Assembly (NCBI RefSeq): GCF_002831565.1
Contig: NZ_CP025096.1
Span: 7,121,014-7,185,013, forward strand
Source: Spirosoma pollinicola
GTDB lineage: Bacteria > Bacteroidota > Bacteroidia > Cytophagales > Spirosomataceae
Reading direction: 5' to 3'
DNA length: 64,000 nt
The number at the start of each line of letters is the position of its first letter. The stretch's first letter is position 1. The position numbers were made by a program, and so were the translations under genes. Below, one piece after another: positions 53,268 through 62,684 of this stretch. Under the pieces are notes generated by a model that was given only the letters and a program-made list of their open reading frames with translations, did not search any database and was not told where the DNA came from.

Positions 53268-55682
53268 TTATAGCTTTACAAACCGCCCCCGAACTGTTTG
53301 AAGTGGACTTTTGATAAGATCAAAAATGTACGTACCAGCCAATAAGTTAGCTACGCTAAATGTCATCCTATCGACTCGTTCGCTTCGTTGCGTAATTACC
53401 AGCTGACCCATCGCATTGTATATTGACACTTGATCAATAACCTGCCCCTGAGGCAACTGAAAGGTAATCTGACTATAAGCAGGTGATGGATAAATGACGA
53501 CTTTGGATGTACTCTCTTCGGGTGAATACGCCCCTGCTACTGCCGTCTGAGCGTCTGTTTGCGGGGTCGCCCCTACGCGAGCGTAGGCTGAGTTCGTCGC
53601 GTTTGTGCCTTGATTGCCCGCCACATATTCATAGGCCCCTATGTCGTAACTTGTGTCGCGCGGGTTGCCATCCAGGTCAACGGTTATACGCCAACTCGAA
53701 ACATTGATCCCGAAATCGATTAATGGGGAGCCGCTTTTCAAATGAAAATCTGTCGAATCATTTTCAAATCCCGCCGTCGATGCACTGGCAGCCGTAAAGT
53801 TTGCCGACATGCTGGCGGTTGCTCCCTGCGCAAAGACGAACGCTTTACCGTTTAACGATGGGGTTGCATTTGGGCGCGTAATAACGTTGTTGGCAATGGT
53901 ATTTACATTGATCTCGTTATACAAGCGTATGCCATCACGCCCCGTCTTGCTGATAGTGTTGTTCAAAAAAGCCATCGACGTATTGGACAGCGAGCCTGGC
54001 CGGTCATCACAAAAAATACCATCCTGCCCCACATCATAAATCACATTATTGAAAATGCGACCATTTCCCAAATGGCCCAGAATGGCTAACCCTGTACCAG
54101 CTACGTGTCTGATACTGTTGCTGTAACAATCTCCCCCCGAACCGCTGCTTATTTGCAGTCCATTGTTCTGATAATTGGCAAAGGGGCTAATACCGGTGTA
54201 CTCAAGCCGATTATGATGTACCTGTGCATCGGGGGCGCACCCGTATTGCAGGCCTTCGGCGCCGGTGCGCTCAATGCGATTGTTGTAAACTTCCAGCCCC
54301 TGAATCAGGTGAGGATAAACCGTTTTGGCGACTCCATCGCAGGTTACACCGAAACCATCGTAGAATGAGTTGCCAATATACATGCCCTCTCCACCCGTAT
54401 CATGGATGTAATTATCATGAAGTTTGACATTATACATCGTGAAGTTTTCCCGCCAGGTGGCCGGATCGCAGGTGGGGTCGGTTTTGACCATGATCCCGGC
54501 GAAATTGGCAGCTGCTACCTCGATGTGGTCAATCTCGCAGTCGGAGCTTAGGCCACTTACGCTAACGCCCATTGCGTTGCCATTCGTCCCGTTACTTTGC
54601 GTAAGTTTTATGCCATAAAACGAATTGGAATCGCCCGCTCCACTAAGCACGAAGTACTGACTTCCCGACACGACAATACCCGTTGTTCCCGTAGTAGTGC
54701 CCGCCGTTACCTGCCCGCCACAGTTCATAAACCGAATTGGCTGCGTGGTTGACCCAACGAAGTTACTCAGCCTCAAATAGTTGTATTGCCCAGCCTGAAT
54801 ACAAACCGTTTGTCCGGGCTTTACCCCCAGTCGGGCGTTGTTATACGTGTCAGCCTTTGTAATCGTATAATCACAACCGCAACCAGCTGAGCCGCCTATT
54901 TTCCAACCAGCCGGTACCGGCCCTAAACTGGTATTGACAAGCGTGTTGTTGTAGACACTGGCATTGGGGGCATTATTGATATTCAGGCCTACACCGGTTG
55001 TTAGGTCAATCCGGTTGTTATACACCTGTAGACCGGTCATTTGAACGGGATAAACTGTTTTTGTGGTACCATTACAGGTGATGGTTGCACCCGTTGTAGC
55101 CGAGTACCCACTCCCTATAAACATACCGGGACCGCCGGTATTATGCACATAGTTGTCATGAATACGAACGTTGCGAATGGTGTAATTATCACGCCAGGTG
55201 GTGGAGTCGCAACCGGGGTCCAGCTTCATAAAAAATCCCGTATAACTTGCCACGGACACCTCTACCCGCTCAACCTCATACTCTGTACTTGCCCCGCCTA
55301 CCGATACGCCAGAACTCCCCGTGCTGTAGGATTTATCGACCAGAAAACCGTATGGGATAGCCGCGTCGCCCGATCCGGTCAGTGCAAAATAACTGCTGTT
55401 CGTGAATTGAATACCCGACGTGGTTGCATTGGCACCAACTCCTACCTGCCCTCCGCAATTGACGAAACGAATGGGCTGGGCAGCCGTACCAACAAACCCA
55501 ATAAATTTCAGAAAATCGTAATGCCCTGCCTGAATACAGATCGTCTGTCCAGGCTGTACATGCAATGTACTGTTGTTATATGTACCGCTCTGCGTAATTG
55601 TATAGGCACAGTTACAGGCCATTGACTGTTGAGCGTTGACAAGTAGGAGCAGACCACATACTAAATATAAACCTTGTTTCAT
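53268..55682 (-). CDS. Secreted beta-helix protein, enlarged by internal duplication, T9SS tail
   Basis: The 804-residue protein has a signal peptide (GLYLVCGLLLLVNAQQSMA) and two head units. The first (about 22-262) starts CNCAYTITQSGTYNN and stops after a few helix rungs. The second (about 264 on) restarts with CGCDYTITKADTYNN and runs through a full helix region matching the 547-residue paralogue almost throughout (RNNRIERTGAEGLQYG-like rungs, DVGQDGIFCDDRPGSLSNTSM). A linker (about 690-725) precedes the T9SS tail (YPSPAYSQITFQLPQGQVIDQVSIYNAMGQLV ... RGRFVKL). Thus it is a truncated copy plus a full copy in one chain. DNA tracts shared with the neighbouring paralogue are identical over tens of bases, suggesting recent duplication or conversion. 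Confidence 0.85.
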   Translation of the reverse strand: MKQGLYLVCGLLLLVNAQQSMACNCAYTITQSGTYNNSTLHVQPGQTICIQAGHYDFLKFIGFVGTAAQPIRFVNCGGQVGVGANATTSGIQFTNSSYFALTGSGDAAIPYGFLVDKSYSTGSSGVSVGGASTEYEVERVEVSVASYTGFFMKLDPGCDSTTWRDNYTIRNVRIHDNYVHNTGGPGMFIGSGYSATTGATITCNGTTKTVYPVQMTGLQVYNNRIDLTTGVGLNINNAPNASVYNNTLVNTSLGPVPAGWKIGGSAGCGCDYTITKADTYNNARLGVKPGQTVCIQAGQYNYLRLSNFVGSTTQPIRFMNCGGQVTAGTTTGTTGIVVSGSQYFVLSGAGDSNSFYGIKLTQSNGTNGNAMGVSVSGLSSDCEIDHIEVAAANFAGIMVKTDPTCDPATWRENFTMYNVKLHDNYIHDTGGEGMYIGNSFYDGFGVTCDGVAKTVYPHLIQGLEVYNNRIERTGAEGLQYGCAPDAQVHHNRLEYTGISPFANYQNNGLQISSGSGGDCYSNSIRHVAGTGLAILGHLGNGRIFNNVIYDVGQDGIFCDDRPGSLSNTSMAFLNNTISKTGRDGIRLYNEINVNTIANNVITRPNATPSLNGKAFVFAQGATASMSANFTAASASTAGFENDSTDFHLKSGSPLIDFGINVSSWRITVDLDGNPRDTSYDIGAYEYVAGNQGTNATNSAYARVGATPQTDAQTAVAGAYSPEESTSKVVIYPSPAYSQITFQLPQGQVIDQVSIYNAMGQLVITQRSERVDRMTFSVANLLAGTYIFDLIKSPLQTVRGRFVKL

Positions 55683-55734
55683 GGGAAGAGGAAATTTGGA
55701 TTCAAACCAGAATTACAACCAAATTGTTGCTAAA

Positions 55735-55776
55735 AATGCCTGATTCGCAGCAGTAATATAGCGCGAATCGGGCATT
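55735..55776. terminator. Hairpin upstream of the long beta-helix gene
   Basis: The arms 55735-55748 and 55763-55776 (14 bp, one mismatch) enclose a 14-nt loop. On the minus strand the stem is followed by TTTTTA. It lies 53 bp before the beta-helix start, on the leader side, so it could be a second terminator for the acyltransferase transcript or a leader hairpin. Confidence 0.5.
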
Positions 55777-55896
55777 GCCTTTTAGTTGAATTTTACTTTC
55801 CTCTCTTCTTTATGAATTTTAAAACTTCATGTTTTCTACTCCCGGTTAACGGCCTATCTGGTGTATACAGTATGAAGAATTAGTATGGGAAATTAC

Positions 55897-55943
55897 AAAA
55901 AAGAGGTCACCTACTCCTGAGCTTTTCACAGGAATAGGTGACC
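55897..55943 (-). terminator. Intrinsic terminator of the acyltransferase transcript
   Basis: A 15-bp stem with one mismatch (55905-55919 and 55929-55943, 9-nt loop) is followed on the minus strand by CTCTTTTTTG. It lies 50 bp after the acyltransferase stop. Stem, loop and T tract all fit a rho-independent terminator. Confidence 0.7.
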
Positions 55944-55992
55944 AGAATAAGTTGACTTTTTAACGTTTCGCTCTAATGCACTCTAAACTTAA

Positions 55993-57123
55993 TTACGCCT
56001 GAGGGGCCAACTCCGACGACTTTTCCGGACTGGGAACGGGCTGTTTTTTCGACCGAAGAAAACGACTTTCAAACCATTCGTACGAAGCTGCGGAAATACC
56101 AATGGATAGGGCAATGCTCAGGCCATACAACAAAACGTTGCTGCCGGGTGCCAGCCAGTTGGTCAGCGCATGAGCCATGGCGATGCCGACTAAATGGTAC
56201 ATGTACAAGCCATACGAAATCTTGCCCAGGTATTTAAATACACTAATTTCCAGATTGATGATTGATGCAGGATTGGCGGCTAAATTCAGGATGATGATCG
56301 CAAACAGGACGGCATAACATTCAAAATTTACATACGGAACCACCACGCCATAGCCAATCATTACGCCACTGATCCCGTATGCCAACACCTGAACTGGCTT
56401 ACTGAACAGAAATTGTAACGCCCGTTCCTGTTTGCGGTGTAGCAAAATGGCCGTCAAACCACCAATGGCCATACAATCCACACTGAACTTGTTCCAGATT
56501 CGAATAGCTGTGCGTGCCCACGATGCCTCATGTGTCAAGTTCGACAATACTGGCAACCCAACAAATTTGACAACAAGATACCCGCCCAGCACAAGACAGC
56601 ATATGAGTACCGGGTTGCGTATTTTTTTGAATAAGACAGGCCATATCAGGTAAAACTGTTCTTCAACGCCGATGGACCAGGTCTGATAAATACCCGGTAT
56701 GGGCATGACAACCATATTCGGCAGAATCAGGAGCAACAGAATCAGTTTCGTCGTGAAGCCCGAAGCGAGTTCACCGGACAGGGTTGGCAGATAAAAAATC
56801 GAGATAGCAGGAAACACAAACAGTCCCAAACCAACCATCAAATAATATAAGGGCCAGATACGCCGTACCCGACGCATGTAAAACGCCCAAATCGATATCG
56901 TATTCGTTGTCCGTTGCTCCTCCAGAAGCAGGTAGGTAATTAGAAAACCACTCAGTACGAAGAAAAGAACTACAGCCACTTTACCGACCACCTCGAAAAA
57001 GGGAATGTGCCATAAATTTGGCTCGTTCAAAAGAAATTTATACTGTTCCAGATGGTGAATAATGACGGCGAATGCCGCAATAAATCGTAACCCATTCAGG
57101 TTGGGGAAATATACTTTTGCCAT
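55993..57123 (-). CDS. Acyltransferase 3 family membrane protein (OafA-like)
   Basis: The 376-residue inner-membrane protein has about ten hydrophobic segments. The N terminus has the family opening LNGLRFIAAFAVIIHHLEQY with the catalytic His. FFVLSGFLITYLLLEEQ and FYMRRVRRIWPLYYLMV follow, and then QTWSIGVEEQFYLIWPVL, all typical of Acyl_transf_3. It transfers an acyl group, often acetyl, to a sugar of a surface polysaccharide. It lies 158 bp from the O-antigen-ligase-like gene on the same strand, so its likely substrate is the polysaccharide made by this locus. It ends before a good terminator. Confidence 0.88.
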   Translation of the reverse strand: MAKVYFPNLNGLRFIAAFAVIIHHLEQYKFLLNEPNLWHIPFFEVVGKVAVVLFFVLSGFLITYLLLEEQRTTNTISIWAFYMRRVRRIWPLYYLMVGLGLFVFPAISIFYLPTLSGELASGFTTKLILLLLILPNMVVMPIPGIYQTWSIGVEEQFYLIWPVLFKKIRNPVLICCLVLGGYLVVKFVGLPVLSNLTHEASWARTAIRIWNKFSVDCMAIGGLTAILLHRKQERALQFLFSKPVQVLAYGISGVMIGYGVVVPYVNFECYAVLFAIIILNLAANPASIINLEISVFKYLGKISYGLYMYHLVGIAMAHALTNWLAPGSNVLLYGLSIALSIGISAASYEWFESRFLRSKKQPVPSPEKSSELAPQA

Positions 57124-57281
57124 TATGAATACTTATAGATAGACTACTTATTTGATACTGATAGCGTACAGAATTGAACAACCTGGAGTGTTGTTTGCAG
57201 TAAAAGCGGCAGATGGTCAACAACGACAATTCGTCAAATAAGTCTCAGTAGTACAGATCGTACAGGCATATAGATAGTAGG

Positions 57282-58811
57282 TTAAGGTAAGGTACGGTTG
57301 GGCTGTTGAGCAGGGGGCGGCACTTTATCAAATTGATCTGCCTGCACAAAAAAGATAATGCTTATATAGATAATGAAACAGGTTGGCTTTTGGCCCATAA
57401 TCTGATTCCCGTAATTGGCCACCAGAATACCAAAGTAACCACACAATAAGCCCGACATCACAGATCGAAGATGTGGGTCGTGTATATAAAAGACCTTCCG
57501 GAAGCCTAGAACGAAAAAAGTCAAAATGCCAATCACGTGTATGACCAAGCCAATGACGCCGGTTTCGACCCAGATTTTAACGTACCAACTGTCGATACCC
57601 TGTGTGGTGACCACCACTTGCCAGTACTTTTTACCCGAATCACCAGCCAGCCCCAGGCCAACTCCAAACGGGCGCGTCGACAGAAAATCGGCAAACAGCC
57701 GCTGGTTGGAAAGCCGCAACTGGAGGGAGGGATCTTCGGGGTCAAGCGCACTTCGAAGCCGCTGAACCTGGCTATTGGCCTGAAGAATTGTCGTGTATTT
57801 AAGAAATCCGAAGGCCATAGCACCCACTGTGCCACCAACGACCAACACGACGATATTGCGCTTAAGAACAAGGTAAACGGCAAAACCAGCCCCCAAAACC
57901 GCCAATGGACCCCGACTGCCCGCTATGGCAAAACCCCAGAAAAATACGAGGGTCATTATACCGTAGCCAATTTTGCGGAGTTTAGATGGCTCGTCGAGCA
58001 TTCGGATCATAGCAAACAAGGTAGCCTGAGCCATTACTGCCCCAAATTGACCCGCATCCGGGCACATGCCAAAACACCGCATTACCCCATTAATGATGTG
58101 CGTTGAAAAAGCAATGTTATCCATCCAGAACTGCTCTTCGTTTGTTAGCCCCATGTACTGCTGCTTGAATGACCAAAGCGCCATAATCATACAGCCGATC
58201 ATCCAGATATTGACAAATAGCCGTAGATCAGACTCTCGCTTTAACACGATAAACCCGATAACCGTCAACTCAAACCAATACAGCGAAAAGCCCCGTACTG
58301 CCACAAACCAGGGTTCGCGACTGATTGACATTGGGTTAAACAGCTCCAGGATTGTATAAAGAAGCCAAAGCAGGAGCAGGTAAATAACCGGGTTGTTGAG
58401 CCGCTGCCAGTCTTCTGCTTTGGCCGTGAACAGTACGCCCAGGAGCGACACAAGCAGACACCCATCCAGTAACAAACCCAACTGAAATGACGGGCCGACA
58501 ATTTTGGCAATCATGTCGCCAATACTATGACTGAATAAAAAAAGGCTCAGTATCAGACAGCTGAAAATACCAACCTTCGGCTGATTAAAGCAGAAACTCA
58601 AAAACAGCAATGCCGGTGGCGCAACGATCAGCAGGCCCGCTACCGCTATTCCACCCTTTGCGATAATAAAGCCTAACACCAGAGCGGCCAACAGGCAACC
58701 CAGCAGTGCGAGCAATAAGCGACCGGAGCGGTTTTCGGTAAAATAGTGCGTAATAACTGACATGGTATCGGGTATAGAGCCAGCCAGTCGTTCCTTAACA
58801 AAGCCGGTCAA
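57282..58811 (-). CDS. O-antigen ligase/Wzy-type polysaccharide polymerase
   Basis: The 509-residue protein (or from Met17 at 58763) is a multi-spanning inner-membrane protein with about 11-12 helices, for example LLLALLGCLLAALVLGFIIAKG and GVFSCLILSLFLFS-like stretches. A large outside loop (about 330-400) contains RPFGVGLGLAGDSGKKYWQVVVTTQGIDSWYVKIWVETGVIGL, the Wzy_C-type pattern of O-antigen polymerases and ligases with an essential Arg. It would polymerise or ligate exopolysaccharide repeats at the outer face of the inner membrane. It starts 5 bp after the Wzz/Wzc-like gene, so they form one operon. Confidence 0.85.
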   Translation of the reverse strand: MTGFVKERLAGSIPDTMSVITHYFTENRSGRLLLALLGCLLAALVLGFIIAKGGIAVAGLLIVAPPALLFLSFCFNQPKVGIFSCLILSLFLFSHSIGDMIAKIVGPSFQLGLLLDGCLLVSLLGVLFTAKAEDWQRLNNPVIYLLLLWLLYTILELFNPMSISREPWFVAVRGFSLYWFELTVIGFIVLKRESDLRLFVNIWMIGCMIMALWSFKQQYMGLTNEEQFWMDNIAFSTHIINGVMRCFGMCPDAGQFGAVMAQATLFAMIRMLDEPSKLRKIGYGIMTLVFFWGFAIAGSRGPLAVLGAGFAVYLVLKRNIVVLVVGGTVGAMAFGFLKYTTILQANSQVQRLRSALDPEDPSLQLRLSNQRLFADFLSTRPFGVGLGLAGDSGKKYWQVVVTTQGIDSWYVKIWVETGVIGLVIHVIGILTFFVLGFRKVFYIHDPHLRSVMSGLLCGYFGILVANYGNQIMGQKPTCFIIYISIIFFVQADQFDKVPPPAQQPNRTLP

Positions 58812-58816
58812 TGAAC

Positions 58817-61000
58817 TCAGACAAGATCAAGTGGTTTGGGTTGGGCAGCTTTGCTACTTTTCTTTTTTTTCAGTTGTGGTATTTTCCCCAGCAACGGCTC
58901 CAGCAAATCGGCCTCGACCCCATTCAGAACGGTCAATAACGCATGGTGGCTGGCTTTTTCAACCAGCACCTTTAGTCCTTCATCAGCCTTTGACCAGGTC
59001 GATTTAGCATGAAGCACCAGCAGCGATAAATGACTTTGACCAACCAGATGAACAGGCATCGCATTGGTCAATAAACTGGGCAACTCCAGAAAGACGTAGT
59101 CAAATTCAGGTAAATCAGCCGCTTCAACTCCTTGAAGTAACACCCCTACAGTACGGGTGTCGGCAAAATCGCTGTTGACAGGATAGGCAATGGTTTGTGC
59201 GTCGGTTTCCGGTTTTTCTTCAGCATCGGCAGGATACAGATAGCATACCCGGTGACCTGCCTTCACCAGCCGATGACTGATTCGTTCACCAACCCATGTT
59301 TTCCCTTGTTTTTCCTGCGTTCCCAAAAGTGTAATTAATCGATAAGGGGGCCACTCATCGGTGTCTGGGACGGTTATATCAATTAATAGACGCGTGCGAA
59401 GTTTCTCGACCATGCACCGCTCAATGTAGTCCAGATCGTATCTGGCGAATAGCTTACTTATTAGCGGAAAAGCGGCTGCCAGCGGTATACCCGACAGTTG
59501 CTCAGCCCGCTCAGGCGTTTGAATACTGCCGTTCACAACCTCCTTACCCAGGAGTACCGCAATCAAAAGCACCAGCGACCCGATAAACGACACGGCCACG
59601 AGCATAGATCGAATAGAGGGCTGCGATTTCATGGGTAGTGCGGGGGCGTCGATAATGCCCATAGACCCGGTCATTTCGAGGTCTTTCTGACGAAGACGAG
59701 CCATATTCAGGCCATGCAGTACAAACAAATACTCTTGTTCGGCAAGCCCTATTTTCCGCTCCAGCCGGTGTATTGCTGATCCTTGCGGAGCCAGATCATT
59801 ATAGATGCCTGCATACTCCTGAACACGTGTTTTCAGCACATTCAAGCGGGCATTCGATCCCTGAAGTTTCAGCGTTTGCTCCACATAGTCGGTCAATAGA
59901 TCCTGCTTGGGAATCGACTCAACCGTATTTGTTGAGTTATATAATCGTCGGACTGCCACCTTCAACTCGGCCGACAGTTGGTCTGTAGTGGCTTGAAGTT
60001 TGGCAATTTCTGCCGGTGGTTGCTCATACACCATCGCATTGGCCAGCCTGGTCTGTATTTTAGCCAGTTCATTCCGTTTCTTTGTCACATCGCCATTAGC
60101 AAGGAGAACAGAAGCATTGTCATCCAGTTTGCGTTCCAGAGCCACCAGAGATGCCTGAGCTGCCTGTTGTTGCATTTTTTCGTGGACATATTCCGTCGAC
60201 GTGGCCTCTTTTGCTTCTGCGGTGTATTTTGATTGTTCAGCGTAGTTAATAATCTTATTCTGAACGCCATAGTCTGTCAGTTGGTCCTCTGCCGACTTCA
60301 GATGCTGCTGGATGGTTTGGGCCTGATTCTCGAAGTATTTAACCACCGTTCCATTTTCTGAAGCCCGAATTGCCTGATAGCGTTTCTGGAACGTGTCGAT
60401 CAAAAACACAAGTGTTTGCTGACAAATGGCAGGATCGTCGGCTTTGCAGGATAACTCCAGCATATCACTACTGTTCTTGCGGCTAACTGTAATCCGGCCC
60501 AGAATACTCTCGACAGAATAGGGCGAGTTGGACTGATATAAAAGTTTTTTGATGGCATTTCCGTCCTGCGCCCCGGCAAGCCTCTCCAGTTTTTTCAATG
60601 TAGCAAGTTCATTATAACCAACTGAAACGCCTTTCAACTCAGTATTACGCAGTTTTTGCAGATCGTCAAACGACTTTTTACTCAATTTGTCAGGGCTGGC
60701 TTTCCGGAGGCTCAAATGATAAGCCAGCAGATGTAAGCTTACCTCAGTGAGCGTTTCGCGTGATTTTATAGTAGTAATCAGGTTATCGAAGGCATTGCCA
60801 ATCTCCTGGCTGGTCGTCTTGGTGTTGTTTTCAACAATGGACATTCCAGAGGCAAAGCCTGTATAAACTGTTGCTGTCGCAATATAAGAGCGGGGCAGAT
60901 CGCCGGTCAAATACGCTACGGTGCAGGTAACCATCACGGGAAACAGCAGTAACCAGATCAGGTTCTTTCTGAGTACACGAAAAACGGTGGCCAGTGTCAT
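58817..61000 (-). CDS. Wzz/Wzc-like chain-length/export protein with degenerate kinase domain
   Basis: The 727-residue inner-membrane protein has a first helix (about 13-31), a long coiled-coil outside region (about 200-440) and a second helix (about 468-490, MLVAVSFIGSLVLLIAVLLG). This is the Wzz architecture that sets polymer length and spans the periplasm. The C-terminal domain resembles the BY-kinase of Wzc/CpsD. Its P-loop reads GTQEKQGKTWVG with Lys567, and the Walker B place is DYVFLELP with Glu instead of Asp. The tail is Lys-rich (LKKKKSSKAAQPK) and lacks the usual Tyr cluster, so kinase activity is doubtful. It lies 2 bp downstream of the TolC-like gene. Confidence 0.85.
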   Translation of the reverse strand: MTLATVFRVLRKNLIWLLLFPVMVTCTVAYLTGDLPRSYIATATVYTGFASGMSIVENNTKTTSQEIGNAFDNLITTIKSRETLTEVSLHLLAYHLSLRKASPDKLSKKSFDDLQKLRNTELKGVSVGYNELATLKKLERLAGAQDGNAIKKLLYQSNSPYSVESILGRITVSRKNSSDMLELSCKADDPAICQQTLVFLIDTFQKRYQAIRASENGTVVKYFENQAQTIQQHLKSAEDQLTDYGVQNKIINYAEQSKYTAEAKEATSTEYVHEKMQQQAAQASLVALERKLDDNASVLLANGDVTKKRNELAKIQTRLANAMVYEQPPAEIAKLQATTDQLSAELKVAVRRLYNSTNTVESIPKQDLLTDYVEQTLKLQGSNARLNVLKTRVQEYAGIYNDLAPQGSAIHRLERKIGLAEQEYLFVLHGLNMARLRQKDLEMTGSMGIIDAPALPMKSQPSIRSMLVAVSFIGSLVLLIAVLLGKEVVNGSIQTPERAEQLSGIPLAAAFPLISKLFARYDLDYIERCMVEKLRTRLLIDITVPDTDEWPPYRLITLLGTQEKQGKTWVGERISHRLVKAGHRVCYLYPADAEEKPETDAQTIAYPVNSDFADTRTVGVLLQGVEAADLPEFDYVFLELPSLLTNAMPVHLVGQSHLSLLVLHAKSTWSKADEGLKVLVEKASHHALLTVLNGVEADLLEPLLGKIPQLKKKKSSKAAQPKPLDLV

Positions 61001-61002
61001 AG

Positions 61003-61788
61003 TTATCGTTGTAAACGTTGCAGTTGCGCCATTGGAACACCAGCAAGCGTGACCAAATCGAACAGATTCATGGAAACGGCAACGCGTTCCCCTTCAACTT
61101 TGGCTTGCGCCTGTGTGTACAATTGTGATGCACTTGAATAATCGGACGCTGCCAGCCGGTTCTCCTTCCAGTTGATTTCTGCCGTCTGAAACGCCACCAG
61201 CGCCACCTGTTGCCCTTCTATATACAGCCGCAGCATCCGTTGCGACAACAGCGTTGCCTGATAAATGCGATATAGTTCACGTCGAAGTTCCTGAGCGAGT
61301 ACGTCGCGCCTGGCCATGGCAAACTTTTGCGTAGCCTGTGCCTGCCTGATGTTGGGTCGGCGGCTTAGCAAGTCACCAACCGAGATGTTGGCATTGAATC
61401 CAAACCGATACCCATTGGATAAACTCAGAAGCGGATAGTTTGAATTGTCATTTGTTACCACAGATTGATTGCCTCTGGTTAAACCCGATGTCAGGCCAAC
61501 ACCACTTAGAAATGTCCATTTAAGGGATTGAATGGCGGCTGCTTTACTCTCGATATCGGCGTTTTGCTGTTTAAGCACAGGTGAGTGAAATTGGGCGAGT
61601 TCGTAGATACTTTCAAAAGGCAGTAGTTGGGAAGCCAGGTCTTTGTCAATATCCAGATATACCGTATCAACCTGCCCAATTGATTGCCCAAAGCCGTTTG
61701 CCATAACACCGACAAAGACAAATAAGGCAAAAATGAAGGGTAGCTGTCTAATTACAGTTAACACTATATATGTATAAATAGCTTGCAT
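61003..61788 (-). CDS. Short TolC-like outer-membrane protein
   Basis: The 261-residue protein has a signal peptide (QLPFIFALFVFVGVMANGFGQ) and one TolC/OEP repeat unit: long helix segments (LAQFHSPVLKQQNADIESKAAAIQSLKWTFLSGVGLTSGL, NIRQAQATQKFAMARRDVLAQELRRELYRIYQATLLSQRMLRLYIEGQQVALVAFQTAEINWKENRLAASDYSSA). Classical TolC proteins have about 420-480 residues and two such repeats, so this is half length. It is intact, with start, stop and no frameshift visible. It probably acts in exopolysaccharide export with the Wzz-like protein, whose gene follows by 2 bp. Whether it makes a pore is unclear. Confidence 0.7.
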   Translation of the reverse strand: MQAIYTYIVLTVIRQLPFIFALFVFVGVMANGFGQSIGQVDTVYLDIDKDLASQLLPFESIYELAQFHSPVLKQQNADIESKAAAIQSLKWTFLSGVGLTSGLTRGNQSVVTNDNSNYPLLSLSNGYRFGFNANISVGDLLSRRPNIRQAQATQKFAMARRDVLAQELRRELYRIYQATLLSQRMLRLYIEGQQVALVAFQTAEINWKENRLAASDYSSASQLYTQAQAKVEGERVAVSMNLFDLVTLAGVPMAQLQRLQR

Positions 61789-62230
61789 TTACTACTATAT
61801 CTTATAAAATATAAGCTTGCAATTTACGAAATTATATATTTGTTTTGAATACATTGACTATTTTTCAATTAATTTTCATTAACTTATACTATAACATTTG
61901 GCATTAATGTTCATTATTCATACTTTTGATTTCTAGTCATAACGTACTATCAGGATCAACCATACCCATAACTAACTACTGGTCAATAATTTAACTCGAA
62001 TTCCGTTACCCATTTACTATTAAAAACAAGTAATAACAAGTGAGGTTTATATTTAAATAAATCAATATTGTAGTTAAATAATTCAACTCAATGGTTTATT
62101 TTGTCACTGCAAGGGCTAAAAAACACAATAAACTAACAAAATTCGCTTTATTTACTTTTTTTATTTTTAATAAACTTATAGTTTGCTATATTTGAATTGA
62201 ATCCTCAATAAAAAGCAATAATAAACCTTA
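61789..62230. other. AT-rich divergent intergenic region of the EPS locus
   Basis: No gene is seen in these 442 bp. They separate the minus-strand TolC-like operon from the plus-strand response regulator/glycosyltransferase operon. Two plus-strand promoter candidates are described separately. A third TATATTTG occurs near 61834-61841. No CAAANNTA (minus-strand -7 box) was found, so the TolC-side promoter must differ from the consensus. Confidence 0.5.
61897..61928 (+). promoter_or_regulatory. Consensus Bacteroidota promoter far upstream of the EPS response regulator
   Basis: TTTG (61897-61900), exactly 20 nt, then TACTTTTG (61921-61928) is a full consensus match. The predicted start near 61935 leaves a leader of about 295 nt before the ATG at 62231. 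A second -7 box, TATATTTG at 62187-62194, lies closer to the gene but lacks a TTG in the right place. The surrounding 442 bp (61789-62230) are AT-rich and hold no gene. Confidence 0.55.
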
Positions 62231-62665
62231 ATGGAAAATCGATACCATATACTACATATAGATGATGATGTCTATATAAGAAAAATTATTCAGCTCACGA
62301 TGAGTGCTGAATTTGACATTAGCTCCTGCACAAATGGCATAGAAGCGATGGCCTGGCTCGAAAAGGGCAACTTGCCTGACATTATTCTCACTGATTTGCG
62401 CATGCCACAGCTGGACGGACAGGAGCTGATTGCGTTAATCAGGAACAGTTCCATTTATCGAACTGTACCCATTATTGTGCTGTCGAGCATGGAAGATAGC
62501 TCATTGAAAATTACCTGCATAGAGCAGGGAGCAGATGATTTTATTGTGAAGCCTTTTAACCCTCTGGAGGTGAAAGCCAAGATCAAAGCCATTCTGCGTC
62601 GGACCAGTGAACGCCAGAACTTCCGATCAAATTTTGACTCAACACGCTTAAGTCCACTTCGTTAG
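62231..62665 (+). CDS. Response regulator, single receiver
   Basis: The 144-residue protein is a receiver with the acidic residues in ILHIDDDVYIRK, phospho-acceptor Asp55 in ILTDLRMPQLDGQE, Ser in VLSSMED and Lys in FIVKPFNP. The last 20 residues (RTSERQNFRSNFDSTRLSPLR) are a basic tail without a known output domain. It is the first gene of the plus-strand EPS operon, 19 bp before the sugar transferase gene. It may control exopolysaccharide synthesis by protein contact, perhaps with the degenerate receiver on that transferase. Its kinase is unknown. Confidence 0.92.
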   Translation: MENRYHILHIDDDVYIRKIIQLTMSAEFDISSCTNGIEAMAWLEKGNLPDIILTDLRMPQLDGQELIALIRNSSIYRTVPIIVLSSMEDSSLKITCIEQGADDFIVKPFNPLEVKAKIKAILRRTSERQNFRSNFDSTRLSPLR

Positions 62666-62684
62666 TTTTTCTTCCTACACCTGT

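Noticed and set aside
57537..58106. 189-codon plus-strand frame opposite the O-antigen ligase gene
   Set aside because: The minus-strand gene is a convincing membrane protein, and the plus frame shows no domain.
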